This document shows positions 55,500-64,000 of a stretch of DNA of 64,000 bases, in pieces (position 1 is the stretch's first letter; each line of letters opens with the position of its first letter). The position numbers were made by a program, and so were the translations under genes. A model generated the notes under the pieces. The model saw nothing but the letters and a program-made list of their open reading frames with translations, had not been told where the DNA came from and ran no database searches. Source of the stretch: Symbiodinium natans (taxonomy: Eukaryota > Sar > Dinophyceae > Suessiales > Symbiodiniaceae); contig CAJNDS010001114.1 in assembly GCA_905221605.1 (NCBI GenBank), positions 62,001-126,000 of the forward strand. Reading direction: 5' to 3'.

Positions 55500-56500
55500 T
55501 CCCTGAAGGACACCCGCCGGCTCGTCGGCTCGCCAAAGGGCACGGAGGTCTGCATACCAAACCCAGGGTTTCTTCGCGACCTCGCCGGCCAATGGAGCCA
55601 TGTCTAGGTGTCTTTTCTGAGTCTGCTGGGCTTGGCGTCACATCTAGATATGGGTCCTCTAGTTCGGTATCCCAAATTTTCGCAGTGCTGGGTGGCTGTC
55701 TGGCGGCCAGACGCCATCGTAAACCCTGAGCCCAAAACCCAAAAACAGCAGCGAACCCTAAGTTACCCTAAACTCGAAAGTATGCTTGTGGGCTGAAATT
55801 GTCTGGCCACCGGTCTCCTAAATCCCAAGCTTGAAAATGCGCAGGCCAGTGTCAGAACAGTAAAAAAACACGACAGGGAGGCAAGCAACAGGCAAAACAA
55901 GACCTCAAGGAGAGGGAGAGGGAGGCAAGTAGGAAACCCAAAAAGTCCCGGATGCGAATAGTGTCTTTCCATCCATGACGGCCTCCATCAAGTTTGCTTT
56001 CCCAAAGGAAAACCTACCCGATGCAGGTTGCGAAATGCGTTTGTCCATGCATCTCCGCCTCAATCCTGCATTCTTCAACCCCCCCCCCCCCCCCAGGACT
56101 GCTTTAAGCCCTTCCCCATTGGAAGTTCAACTCGCTGAACGACAAATTCGGGACAAAAAGTGCTTGCTCCGGCAGCTCGGGCCTCTTTCAGGCATTTTTT
56201 TGAAATGCTAAAGGTGTGGGGCTCAACACGGGAGTTGGCAGATCTGCCCCCCTCCCTCTCCCTGACTTGCCGCAGGCAAGCCCGCGGAATTTTCATACAA
56301 AAAAAGCGGGGGCAGAGTGATTGCGTGTTCTCCCGCACCTGCCAAAGGCCCTTGTCCAAGCAGGAGGCAACGCTGGACTCCTTGCGCGGCTGTCGAGCTG
56401 CGGCTTAGAGGGTTAGGGTTTAGGGTTTAGGGTGCTAAGGTGGCGTTTGTTGTAGGTGCTAGAGGCTGATATGGCCTTCGTGTTGGGAGCTTGATGACGC
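55500..56500. other. Gene-free stretch
   Basis: No supportable gene. It holds a C16 run (56079-56094) and a TTTAGGG tract (56408-56432) next to an open plus-strand stretch (RPLSKQEATLDSLRGC) that I cannot identify. Confidence 0.4.
56408..56432 (+). repeat. Short telomere-like TTTAGGG tract
   Basis: Three units (GGGTTAGGGTTTAGGG then TTTAGGG), adjoining the open plus-strand stretch that ends at a TAG near 56406. Confidence 0.85.
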
Positions 56501-56517
56501 TTGCCGAACGCCCTATC

Positions 56518-56827
56518 TCAGACGAAGTTCAAAAGCTTCAGGTCAAGGATGCTCTTCTCACTCAGATCCCAAGAGACCACAAGCTCCGAAAGCGCCAACG
56601 CCCTGAGAGAATACGACTCTTTGGCAACTGCGTGCTCGGTTCCTAGCGACACCTTACCTAGTACCTTCCTTGAGAAAGCTGCCAATCTTTCCAAGAACTT
56701 TTCGCTATGCAAGTCAGAGCGGCTGAAACCCCGTAGAGGAGTGTGCAGACCGCCGCTTGACGACATGGACCGCTGCAGTCAGCGCAAGCAATCTGAAGGC
56801 GAATCCCCCGGCATTTTCAGGACTTAG
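56518..56827. other. Open region on both strands, possibly coding
   Basis: Plus frame 56501-56827 and minus frame 56766-56518 are both open. The minus one has amphipathic stretches (SEKFLERLAAFSRKVLG, YSLRALALSELVVSW) that look helical. No family, no splice sites, strand undecided. Confidence 0.28.
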
Positions 56828-56829
56828 GG

Positions 56830-58390
56830 GCCCAGGGTCGTTTGGGGATTGACTGCTTCAAAAGCTCTTGGAGGACGAGCCTGGGCAGGTTTCGCCACAT
56901 TGCCCTTCCTACGAACCATGGCTTCAAGCTCACTCTCGGGACAACTCGATACAACCCGAGGTTGCCTTTGGGAAGGAAGAAGCACACACTAACAAAAGGT
57001 CAATACCACCCTTTCGCAGCGAAACGCTGGAGATGCCCTGCAGTGCTCCCCCAAGCAACAAGAAACCTGGACCATCCTGAACTTTCAACGTGCAGGGGTG
57101 CAAACCCTGAACCCTTCTTGAGCCCTCTGCGAAGGTTGCCTCCACCTCGAAAAAAACAGACTCCCAAACCACAAAGCAGTGGCCAGGTGGCCGGGCCCAG
57201 GCCATTGGCGGTGTCACAGGAGAGGCTCCTAGGACCCGTAAGGCCCAGGCCAGTCGATTCTGATTATTCTTCCTCTCATTGTTTGTGCCCAAACTTTCGA
57301 GGGTTTCAAATATGTGTGTGTGTGTGTGTGTGTGTGTCTCTGCAAGTTTTTGTTGTGTGTGGCTGATAGGCCTTGCATAAGCCCCCAAGCAGCCGACCCG
57401 AGGCTTCATCTTACGAAGCTTTCAGAAAGTACACGCATGTGCCGTCGCAGCAAACTTTGCAGGCAAACAGACGCCGGATCACCGCCCAAACCCAAACTGT
57501 TCCAGTCACACTTGAACGACGCAAGTTGGACCCTGCGCAAAACTCAATACAGCTGCAGCTCACCAGCCAGCTGGGTTGAAGATGATCAAGGACCAATATA
57601 AGGAAAGGTTCGCTGGGGAGGCTGCGTATGAACGCGACTCTCGCTTCCTCTCTTGACCAGGGCCTACGGGAACAGCGGCATCTCGAGCATGCCCCGATTC
57701 CGTTCCGGCGGGGGTCCTGGTCCGGTGTTCCTCTCCCTGCTGTCTTCTCTTACCGTGCCTTTCCGGTTTGGTCTCCAGTGTCCACCGCTAGAAATAAAAA
57801 AACCCAACCCTTCGGTTGTTGGGAATCAGGTATGCTTGTTATGCTTGGTACTCCAAAGCCCTATACGCTGTGATCACCCAATTCTGATCCCCTAGTGACA
57901 GCCCGGCGTCTCAACCACAGAGGAAGAGAAGAACTTTGTCCAGAGCTTGTCGTCGCCATCGGCAAAAGAGCGCGCCAAACGGGCGTACCTGCGAGTACTT
58001 CCTCCGAAGCTCAACAGCCCCGAAACCTTCCAAGCCCAAACGCTAAAACCCACTGTCAAAACCCTCCCCCAAAAACCTCGAAACAACCGGAGCAAAACGC
58101 TTCAGTGAAACCGATATAATCTGTCTGAGTAACAAAAAAGTGTGTGCATTTCAGAGCACGTTTGACCGCCATCCCCCGCTCCACCTGAAAGCCTGAAGCC
58201 ATCAGCACACCTGAAAAGTCCGAAGCTTAAATTCGTGCAGTCTTACATTCCCCGCCATTTCCTTCAACAAAACTTCAAACACTTTTATCACGATCCTTTT
58301 TCAGCCGAAGCACCCCCGAAGCACGAAGGACGATTCCCAACCTCGCAAACCGCATACTACTGCCCACTCTGAAACTAAGCCCTCACACCC
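56830..58390. other. Gene-free stretch
   Basis: No supportable gene. It holds (GT)n at 57312-57337. Frames at 56842-57366 and 57314-57601 lack motifs. Confidence 0.4.
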
Positions 58391-58393
58391 GTG

Positions 58394-58410
58394 GTTTAGG
58401 GTTTAGGGTG
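58394..58410 (+). repeat. Short telomere-like TTTAGGG tract
   Basis: Two units plus GTG, directly against the coding-like segment 58411-58525 on its downstream (minus-sense) side. Confidence 0.85.
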
Positions 58411-58525
58411 GCAGCGCAGGCGGCGCAGGCCGCGCGCCTCTCGTTCGTCAGCGCCTCGAGGCCGAAGTCCGCGCGCGCCGAGTAGCCCGGGCCGAAGCGC
58501 GGGTCGGCCTGGCGGCTTTGACTTT
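58411..58525 (-). CDS. Coding-like exon, unknown family
   Basis: The minus strand reads QADPRFGPGYSARADFGL then EALTNERRAACAACAAT. It is GC-rich with strong third-position G/C bias and protein-like composition, ending in the heptamer tract. I do not recognise the family; no clean donor is visible between the last codon and CCCTAAA. Confidence 0.45.
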
Positions 58526-58650
58526 GGCTCGCGGCATCGATTTCTTTTTGTTGGGGGGGGGTTTCCGATATGGGCAGGGGTGCCTTATGAGGGGTCCATA
58601 TTATAAGGGAACCCTACTTTTTTGGGGGGTCTATAACAGGAGGGGTCCCT
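58526..58650. other. Repeat-like patch
   Basis: GGGGTTTCCGATATGGGCAG, CCATATTATAAGGGAACCC and GGGGGGTCTATA resemble family D and F termini but do not form a clean element. Confidence 0.3.
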
Positions 58651-60000
58651 CATTTTGTTCACCGCAGACTTGCAGCAAAGACATCCTAGCCTATTGTTCA
58701 AGACTTACTCGGTTAGGATTAGGAACTAGAAGTTTTTTGTTCTACAGTTTCATGCTTAGAACCAACAACACATTCCGTTGAACATTTCCATAACTATAAA
58801 GGAGCTCGACCTTTCAGTTGTAGTCGCTTGTTCAGATTTGGCATGTTCTTAAATAGTTTGAAAGAGATATTCACTGCATTTGCCTACTTTGATCACTTTT
58901 GGTTAGTCTTTGCATCTTTTAAGCAGTTTCAGCCAAGGCTTCACGAACTTTGTCGGCTTTGATACCAGAGCAATGATTTTTTACCGCTGAATGACCGCTA
59001 GTGAACCTTTACTTAAAGGTTATCAACATGTTGAGCCCTTGCTTGTCACTGTGATTGTCTGGAATCTTTGCTGGGACTCGCTGTCGATTTTTTTTTTAAA
59101 ATGAACGTTTTGAAACGAAAATCACTTAGATTAAAGCTGATTCCATTCCTTCACGGGCTTGTTACTCACAACCATGTCACATGTCACTTGTCCTTAGTCA
59201 ACGACTTCGGTTTGTATTAAAGCTTATAGGCCGTGTCTCTCGTAAAGAAGTTCACTTGTGTTTAGTTGGTGCTGAAAATGTTGATTTGAAGCCAGCTCGA
59301 GGCGTGCGCGGACAGGACACTTTTGCCGAGGCAGCAACAGCAGCCGCGGCCCAGACTTGCGAGGAAGCGGAAGGCGCCAAAGCCAGGTGGGGAGCACGAC
59401 GAAGGAAGCAGACAAGACCAAGGAGCAGGGTGATGCCGCTGAGGTTGAGGAGGCAACAAAAAGGCCAGGCGAAAAGCGGTGCCGCTCCCAAGGCGCAAGG
59501 CCGGGCGGGAGGGGGGGCTTTGCCCGTCAGCGTGAACGCGAGGTTTATGGACTTGTGGACTTTTTTGAATTTTCTAAATTTTTAATCGAGGTTCATGTAT
59601 GTGTGAGGCTTGACTTTGGGAAATCTTCGATTAACTTTATTGCAGCTGTTGACACCCAAAATGCGTATGGTTTGCCCAAGATGCGGATTTTGCAAATGCC
59701 GAGCATTCAAGTAAACATGATAACTAAATTCCGAAGAACAGATTGACCTCTTACCCAATCTTATCAACCCCCACACAAAGTTCACCGTAGTTGAGCTTTA
59801 GGTTAGGCTTGGGCGTGCGGTAATTAGTTCGAGGCAAGAAACCACTATGTGATTCGTGATTTTTGTGTTGCTTTTGCTTTTACTAGCGATCATTGGTTTG
59901 ATCTTGATTGAAAGTTCTAGTACTGTCTGATCTAAGGAAGTCCATTCGAGGAGCCGAGCCTCTGAGAGGTTGGCCCAATAGCTGTGCACATCCAGAAGCT
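58650..60000. other. AT-rich island of foreign-looking composition
   Basis: From 58650 to about 59280 and again from 59545 to about 60000 the sequence is distinctly AT-richer than the rest of the window, with words such as TTTTTTTTTAAAATGAACG and TAGTTCTAGTACTG-like runs and no heptamers, poly-C or PPR pieces. A GC-rich block of about 250 bases (59290-59540) sits in its middle. I considered organelle-derived DNA but recognised no organelle gene or rRNA motif. Confidence 0.55.
59181..59585 (+). CDS. Possible coding region, unknown family
   Basis: A plus-strand frame including LCLVGAENVDLKPARGV, GQDTFAEAATAAAAQTCEEA and EGAKARWGARRRKQTRP, then basic low-complexity sequence. A second frame over its 3' half reads STTKEADKTKEQGDAAEVEE, also protein-like, so a frameshift or splice inside is possible. 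The start codon is not clear (no ATG at the frame start). Alanine/lysine-rich, unrecognised. Confidence 0.35.
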   Translation: MSLVLSQRLRFVLKLIGRVSRKEVHLCLVGAENVDLKPARGVRGQDTFAEAATAAAAQTCEEAEGAKARWGARRRKQTRPRSRVMPLRLRRQQKGQAKSGAAPKAQGRAGGGALPVSVNARFMDLWTFLNFLNF

Positions 60001-60852
60001 GATACCCGCCTCGACAAGGGTTTTGACTTTGGGACTACCCGGACATGGTTTTTTTTGCCTAAAGGGCTTCTGACTCAAGGCTAATAGGGTTTGGGGTCAG
60101 ACACTTCTCTAAACATGAAGCCCTCTACTACAGGTGAGAGAGCTAAGGCCCTCAAACGCCTGAAAACATACGAGCCGCTTCTGAGCCCCTCCATGAGCCC
60201 TGCGGATAGGACTTTGCAGAAGCCGTATACACAAGTGCAATGTTTGATGAGCCCTGGTCCAGCCGAATAAAAACTCAGAATCCTGTCCCATTAGGCTTTG
60301 GATCTTCTAACGGTTCTAACGCGTTCCGTACGAATCCTATAACCGAAACTTTGCATGATTGACCTTACCCTCGGCGGCGGCATGACTATGCCCTTACCTC
60401 TGGTGAATGTACCCTTAACTGTGGCACGATTACACTGATTGCACCCTTCTCCCTGCAAGGGTATATTTGTAACTCAAGGGACGATTCCACCGTGCGCCTC
60501 TATATCGTTATTTCGTCTTGGCAGCAATCGAGAACCCCAGTGACTGTGGCCTCTCGCTCCCGATCAGACAACACCCAGACAACCCGCCCACCCCCCCCCC
60601 CCCCCCCCCCCCACCAAGACCCAACAAGACCCCGAGCACTTCGCAAACAGGTTTGGTGATGAGGTTGGACGGTGGAAGGCACCAAAAGGACCGCTGCCAG
60701 GACAAAACTCTTCAGGCTGGAGAATGAGGTGTGGTGAGGCCTCTTCAAGAAACAAAAACAAGCAGTGCCTGTGGAATGTTCCGTCGTCTGCCTTTTTTGC
60801 TTGTTTTTGTCCAGAAGTGCTGTCGTGGTGTATGTGTTGCCGTATCTTTGCT
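60001..60852. other. Gene-free stretch
   Basis: No supportable gene. It holds a C22 run (60591-60612) and a set of near-repeated words CCCTTACCTCTGG/CCCTTAACTGTGG (60390-60425). Confidence 0.45.
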
Positions 60853-60951
60853 AAGATGGCCCTTAGCACCCTCTGAAAAATATTCCTATCCATGATCCTC
60901 TTAATAATAAACCCAGCAAGTGAAAGTATAAGAATGACCCCTGGGCCTACC
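60853..60951. mobile_element. MITE-like element, family I, copy 3
   Basis: CTAAGATGGCCCTTAGCACC at the left and GGGCCTACCTAG at the right are an inverted pair. The core AAAAATATTCCTATCCATGA then TCCTCTTAATAATAAACCC matches 40100-40188 and 46953-47041. Confidence 0.8.
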
Positions 60952-61214
60952 TAGCTTGGCACTTGGCATGCCGCGCGTGTGCTTGGGGTCGTGGGTGGGG
61001 GAAACCCCTGGCAGCCCGGGCTCCCTGGAGAACAAGACCCTCCTGCCCCTCTCCACCCTAACCTTGGTAGCCCAGTTTAACCATATGAAGTAGGGTATAT
61101 ATTTCTTGTACCCCCAAAAGGACACCAGGTACATACACTCACCAATATGAAAAAGGAACCTTATATACACTCACGAATAAAAGTAATATAAACCCTGTTT
61201 CATATCATAAGAAG

Positions 61215-61292
61215 CGGGTACCCTGGTTTTCGGGTTGGTTACTTTTTCAGGGAACCTTGAACCAACAAAAAGGGAAAGGGGTACCACTGGGC
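61215..61292. mobile_element. Repeated element, family G, copy 2
   Basis: GGGTACCCTGGTTTTCGGGT then TGGTTACTTTTTCAGGGAAC aligns with 46653-46731. The right part is AACAAAAAGGGAAAGGGGTACCAC. Confidence 0.75.
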
Positions 61293-61924
61293 TAGCAAGT
61301 AACCCTCCCACATCCCCTCGGACGTACAGACTCGGAGCGATGCCTCACGTCCCAATCGTTCGCTTCTACACAACTTTGCTGCTGGTTTCGTAAGCCCCCA
61401 AATGTGCGCACTTTCAGTTCAAAAGGGGACTATAATCACATAATATCCCAAAAAGTGCAAGTGTAGCATAATCTCTGAACTTTGAACCCGACGTACTCCT
61501 GATCCCATGAACTCGCATCCAAGCAGCTGTCAACGTCCAAGCGGTAGAAAGCAGGATTCGTGCGCTGAATCGGACCTTGCACGGTGCGGCATTTTCAGAG
61601 AGCCCTGCAGCCCTGAACTCATTGGTTTCCGGTGGTTTGGGGCTTGGGGTCGAGTTTTGTTGTTTTTGGGATGTGCAGCTTAAGCATGTGTTGCTCTGGT
61701 GTGGGAGCTGGGGACTTCAAGGGGGTCAATCGGTTTTGAGGGTGTGAGTCTTGGTTCAAGGCGTCAATCTACATCGCCCAAAGCGTTGGATGTCTCCACC
61801 CCCTTCTTGGGAGGGACCCGGTGGATTAGTCGAGATCCCCCAACCCTCACCACCATACGCCCCGTCTACTCCAGCTTGAGGATGCCTGTACTTCTTGTCG
61901 TCGATGCAAGGGACGCCGCCCAGA
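61293..61924. other. Gene-free stretch
   Basis: No supportable gene. A minus-strand stretch at 61870-61920 reads CLGGVPCIDDKKYRHPQ next to the heptamer tract, too short to identify. Confidence 0.35.
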
Positions 61925-62018
61925 CAGTAAACCCCAAACCCTAAATCCTAAGCCCTAGACTCTAAGCCCCTAAACCCTGAACCCTGAACCCTAAACCCTA
62001 AACCCTAAACCTAAACCT
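61925..62018 (-). repeat. Telomere-like CCCTAAA tract
   Basis: About twelve units, the first half degenerate (CCCTAAATCC, CCCTAGACTC), the last five near perfect. Confidence 0.92.
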
Positions 62019-62039
62019 TGATGGGCGCTTGAAACGCGC

Positions 62040-62580
62040 ATGGACACCACGCCCCCGAAATGTATGTGCATTTTGACAAGCAACGCAGCAAAACTCGGTG
62101 TTTCCGCGCGGCGGGAAACGCTACGTGGGCCCTTGCAGTTTTATCACAGAACACAGTGTTCCCAGCAAGTGGAGGTGAGAAACCGAGAAACGGCTGGAAA
62201 CTCAAGATACACCATCTTTCCGCGTATGGTTTGGCCATGGACGCTCTGGGCAATTGGATGCGGCGGCAGCATGGATGGACTCATGGCTCGCGCAAGCGAT
62301 GCTCTGGGCAATGGACTGCACAACGAGTGCACCTGTGCAAGAAAAGTGGGAGCACACACATGGCCCGATATGGTCCCCAAGAAGCCTTGGAAAACCCTCC
62401 TCCTGCCAGCTTAAGCCAGGAGACTGAGGGCAGCGAACATGTACAGCGGCGGGGACGCTGCCAGCGAGCTTGCCATCTGCCGAAGGACGTTTAAGGCTGC
62501 CGGGTTCAGAACTTTTGTTCAGGGCTTGTGTCGAGCTTGCGAGTCTGTAGGATTTCGAGGTGCTTTGGGAGTTTCTAGAA
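62040..62580. other. Open region on both strands
   Basis: Plus frames up to 144 codons and a minus frame of 148 codons overlap here. A minus stretch reads PAALNVLRQMASSLAASPPL. No family is recognised. Confidence 0.3.
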
Positions 62581-62581
62581 A

Positions 62582-62650
62582 CTTGGGCACATTCTTGCAA
62601 TGATGGCCATTCCCGCCTGCACGCGGAACTCGTCGCCTGAGAGCTCATGG
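62582..62650 (-). CDS. Coding-like exon, unknown family
   Basis: The minus strand reads HELSGDEFRVQAGMAIIARM then CPSF. The mix (G-D-E-F-R, A-G-M-A-I-I-A-R-M) looks like a real exon, but it is short and I do not recognise it. Confidence 0.38.
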
Positions 62651-63558
62651 CTTTCAGGGCTTTGAGATCATCAAGCCTCGTTCTCGGTAGAGGGCTTCCG
62701 AGGGACCAAAGCAGTCCACACTTCTAAAGCTCACACAAACCCATCAACCTCAGTGGTTTTTTGAAGCAGAAGACTCGCGGCCTCGAGTTTGGACCTTGAT
62801 CGTGGTCGGAAGCCCCGTAACCCTGCAACGTGCAATCCGCAGTTGCTGCACATCCTCGAGAACCCAATGCCCAGAACACTTTGGGCCTGGCCGAGTGGCG
62901 ATGCTGATGCCCAAAGAGCTGTGCTGCCACAATGCGGCCATACCTGGGGAAGAAAACAATTTTTAGCAAGTTCGTGCTGGAGGTCGAGGTGTGTGGCCTT
63001 CGGCTGAAGCTGTCGGGGTTCAGGGCTTTCACTTTGGGAGCCGATTCGTGCGCTGGTAAATACTGATTCGCACACTGGAAAGATCGGAATCGTGCACGGA
63101 CACGCAGATTGTGCACTCCCCCCAGCAGATTCGCACTAGAACTCGCGCACTGGCCCGGCGAGATGCGCGCGCAGAGGATTCGCACCGCGGTGCTTGAATC
63201 TCCACGGTGCTTGAAACCCGGCAAACCGTTGATCAGCCCCGGTCTTTGGGTCTCAGAGGCAAGAAGGGCATCAGATTCCTAGGACAAATTTGGTGGGGCA
63301 CCCAGGAAATGTGGGCGCTCCCGTTTTCCCCCCCCCCCCCCCAAGTCACCACCCTACCGCCATCTTCCGGCTCTGACCATTCGAAGAGGTCAGAAGCAGT
63401 GGCATCGGCCAGGTTGCTGGGATACCAGCGTCCAGTACCGAATGGCATAGTTCTCTTGCCACCTTGGTACAGCTTGGTGCAGGAGGTGACAACTCGAGAA
63501 AACTCCAAACCCTCCATCGTGAAACCCGCCACTGACTGCTATCGCGCTTCGGCCAGGG

Positions 63559-63960
63559 TTGTTCAGGGTTTAGGGCGATTTTCAGGGTTTAGGCCTTTTT
63601 GGGTTTAGGGTTTTGAGGGTTGCTTGGGTTTAGGGTTTGCAGGGTTTCGGGTTGTTGGCCTGTTTAGGGTTTAGGGAGTTGAAGAGTTTCGGGTTGTAAG
63701 TGGTAGGGTTGAGGTGCTTCGGGTTGGTTTTTTAGGGTTTAGGGCTGAAAGGGTTTACAGGGGGGATTGGGGTTCTTAGGGTTTGTGGTTAGGGTTTTGG
63801 GGTTTACGCGCAGTTAGGGCTTGAGGTTCTAGGGTTGTTAGGGTGCGGGGTTTCAGGGTTTTCGGCTTTTCGGGTTTGAGGCTTGAGATGATCTTGGCAT
63901 GCGGCAGCAGCAGGTACATCCCTAAACCCTATAAACCCTAAAACCCTAAACGTCGGAAGT
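63559..63960 (+). repeat. Degraded telomere-like field
   Basis: About 25 TTTAGGG-related words (GGGTTTAGGG, GGGTTTTGAGGG, GGGTTTCGGG, GGGTTGTTGG) spread irregularly over 400 bases and switching to CCCTAAACCCTATAAACCC after 63920. Spacing is loose, unlike the tight tracts elsewhere. Confidence 0.8.
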
Positions 63961-64000
63961 CTGAACCTTAACCTTCGACCTTGACCCATCCCAAACGCTA

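Noticed and set aside
58650-59290. Mitochondrial-derived insert
   Set aside because: AT-rich, but I found no cox1, cob, cox3 or conserved rRNA words; left as composition anomaly only.

Overview
Organism. The window looks like nuclear DNA of a dinoflagellate, most likely of the Symbiodiniaceae/Suessiales type. Three things point there. First, the strict heptamer TTTAGGG/CCCTAAA occurs in about 30 scattered internal tracts. Second, there are many short exons of the dinoflagellate-style pentatricopeptide repeat (PPR), with a first helix like VITYNAAISACEK and a second helix like WERALALL. Third, coding density is very low and exons of about 45-120 nt are scattered in long non-coding DNA rich in microsatellites, homopolymers and small inverted-repeat elements. 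No bacterial operons, ribosome-binding sites, tRNAs, rRNAs or CRISPR arrays were recognised. Family and organism calls rest on recalled signatures, not on a search.

Layout. 0.57-1.51 kb: a decayed reading frame of unknown family on the minus strand. 1.9-7.4 kb: exon-like pieces on the minus strand, two of which resemble a UDP-glycosyltransferase, with a 1-kb AAC microsatellite between them. 7.4-18 kb: mostly gene-poor, with poly-C runs and two neat inverted-repeat elements at 11.5-11.8 kb. 18.8-51.6 kb: the core, about 35 PPR-like segments, all on the minus strand, spaced roughly 0.3-2 kb apart and interleaved with telomere-like tracts, poly-C runs and MITE-like elements. A 1.34-kb alternating purine-pyrimidine block sits inside it (35.0-36.4 kb). 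51.7-64 kb: few coding signals (a possible membrane protein at 54.9-55.2 kb, isolated exon-like pieces at 51.8, 58.4 and 62.6 kb), an AT-rich island at 58.65-60.0 kb and a degraded telomere-like field at the right edge.

How it fits together. The PPR segments could be exons of one or a few very long minus-strand genes for organelle RNA-binding proteins, or a graveyard of duplicated PPR pieces. Many carry plausible splice signals (AG before, GT after) and neighbouring segments often alternate between helix-A-rich and helix-B-rich types. However, several repeat the same junction residues or run into stops, so a simple spliced product cannot be asserted. The most striking pattern is that telomere-like heptamer tracts repeatedly lie directly against, or on both sides of, coding-like segments (1.98, 6.4-6.5, 11.4, 18.8, 31.1, 34.8, 39.4-39.5, 41.7, 45.8, 49.4, 50.8, 51.5, 51.8 and 58.4 kb). 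At one exon the heptamer itself supplies a TTTAG acceptor-like end. At least eleven small inverted-repeat or repeated element families, several with two to five copies, add a second layer of recent mobility.

Caution: all exon boundaries are by eye, and many segments may be pseudogene fragments.
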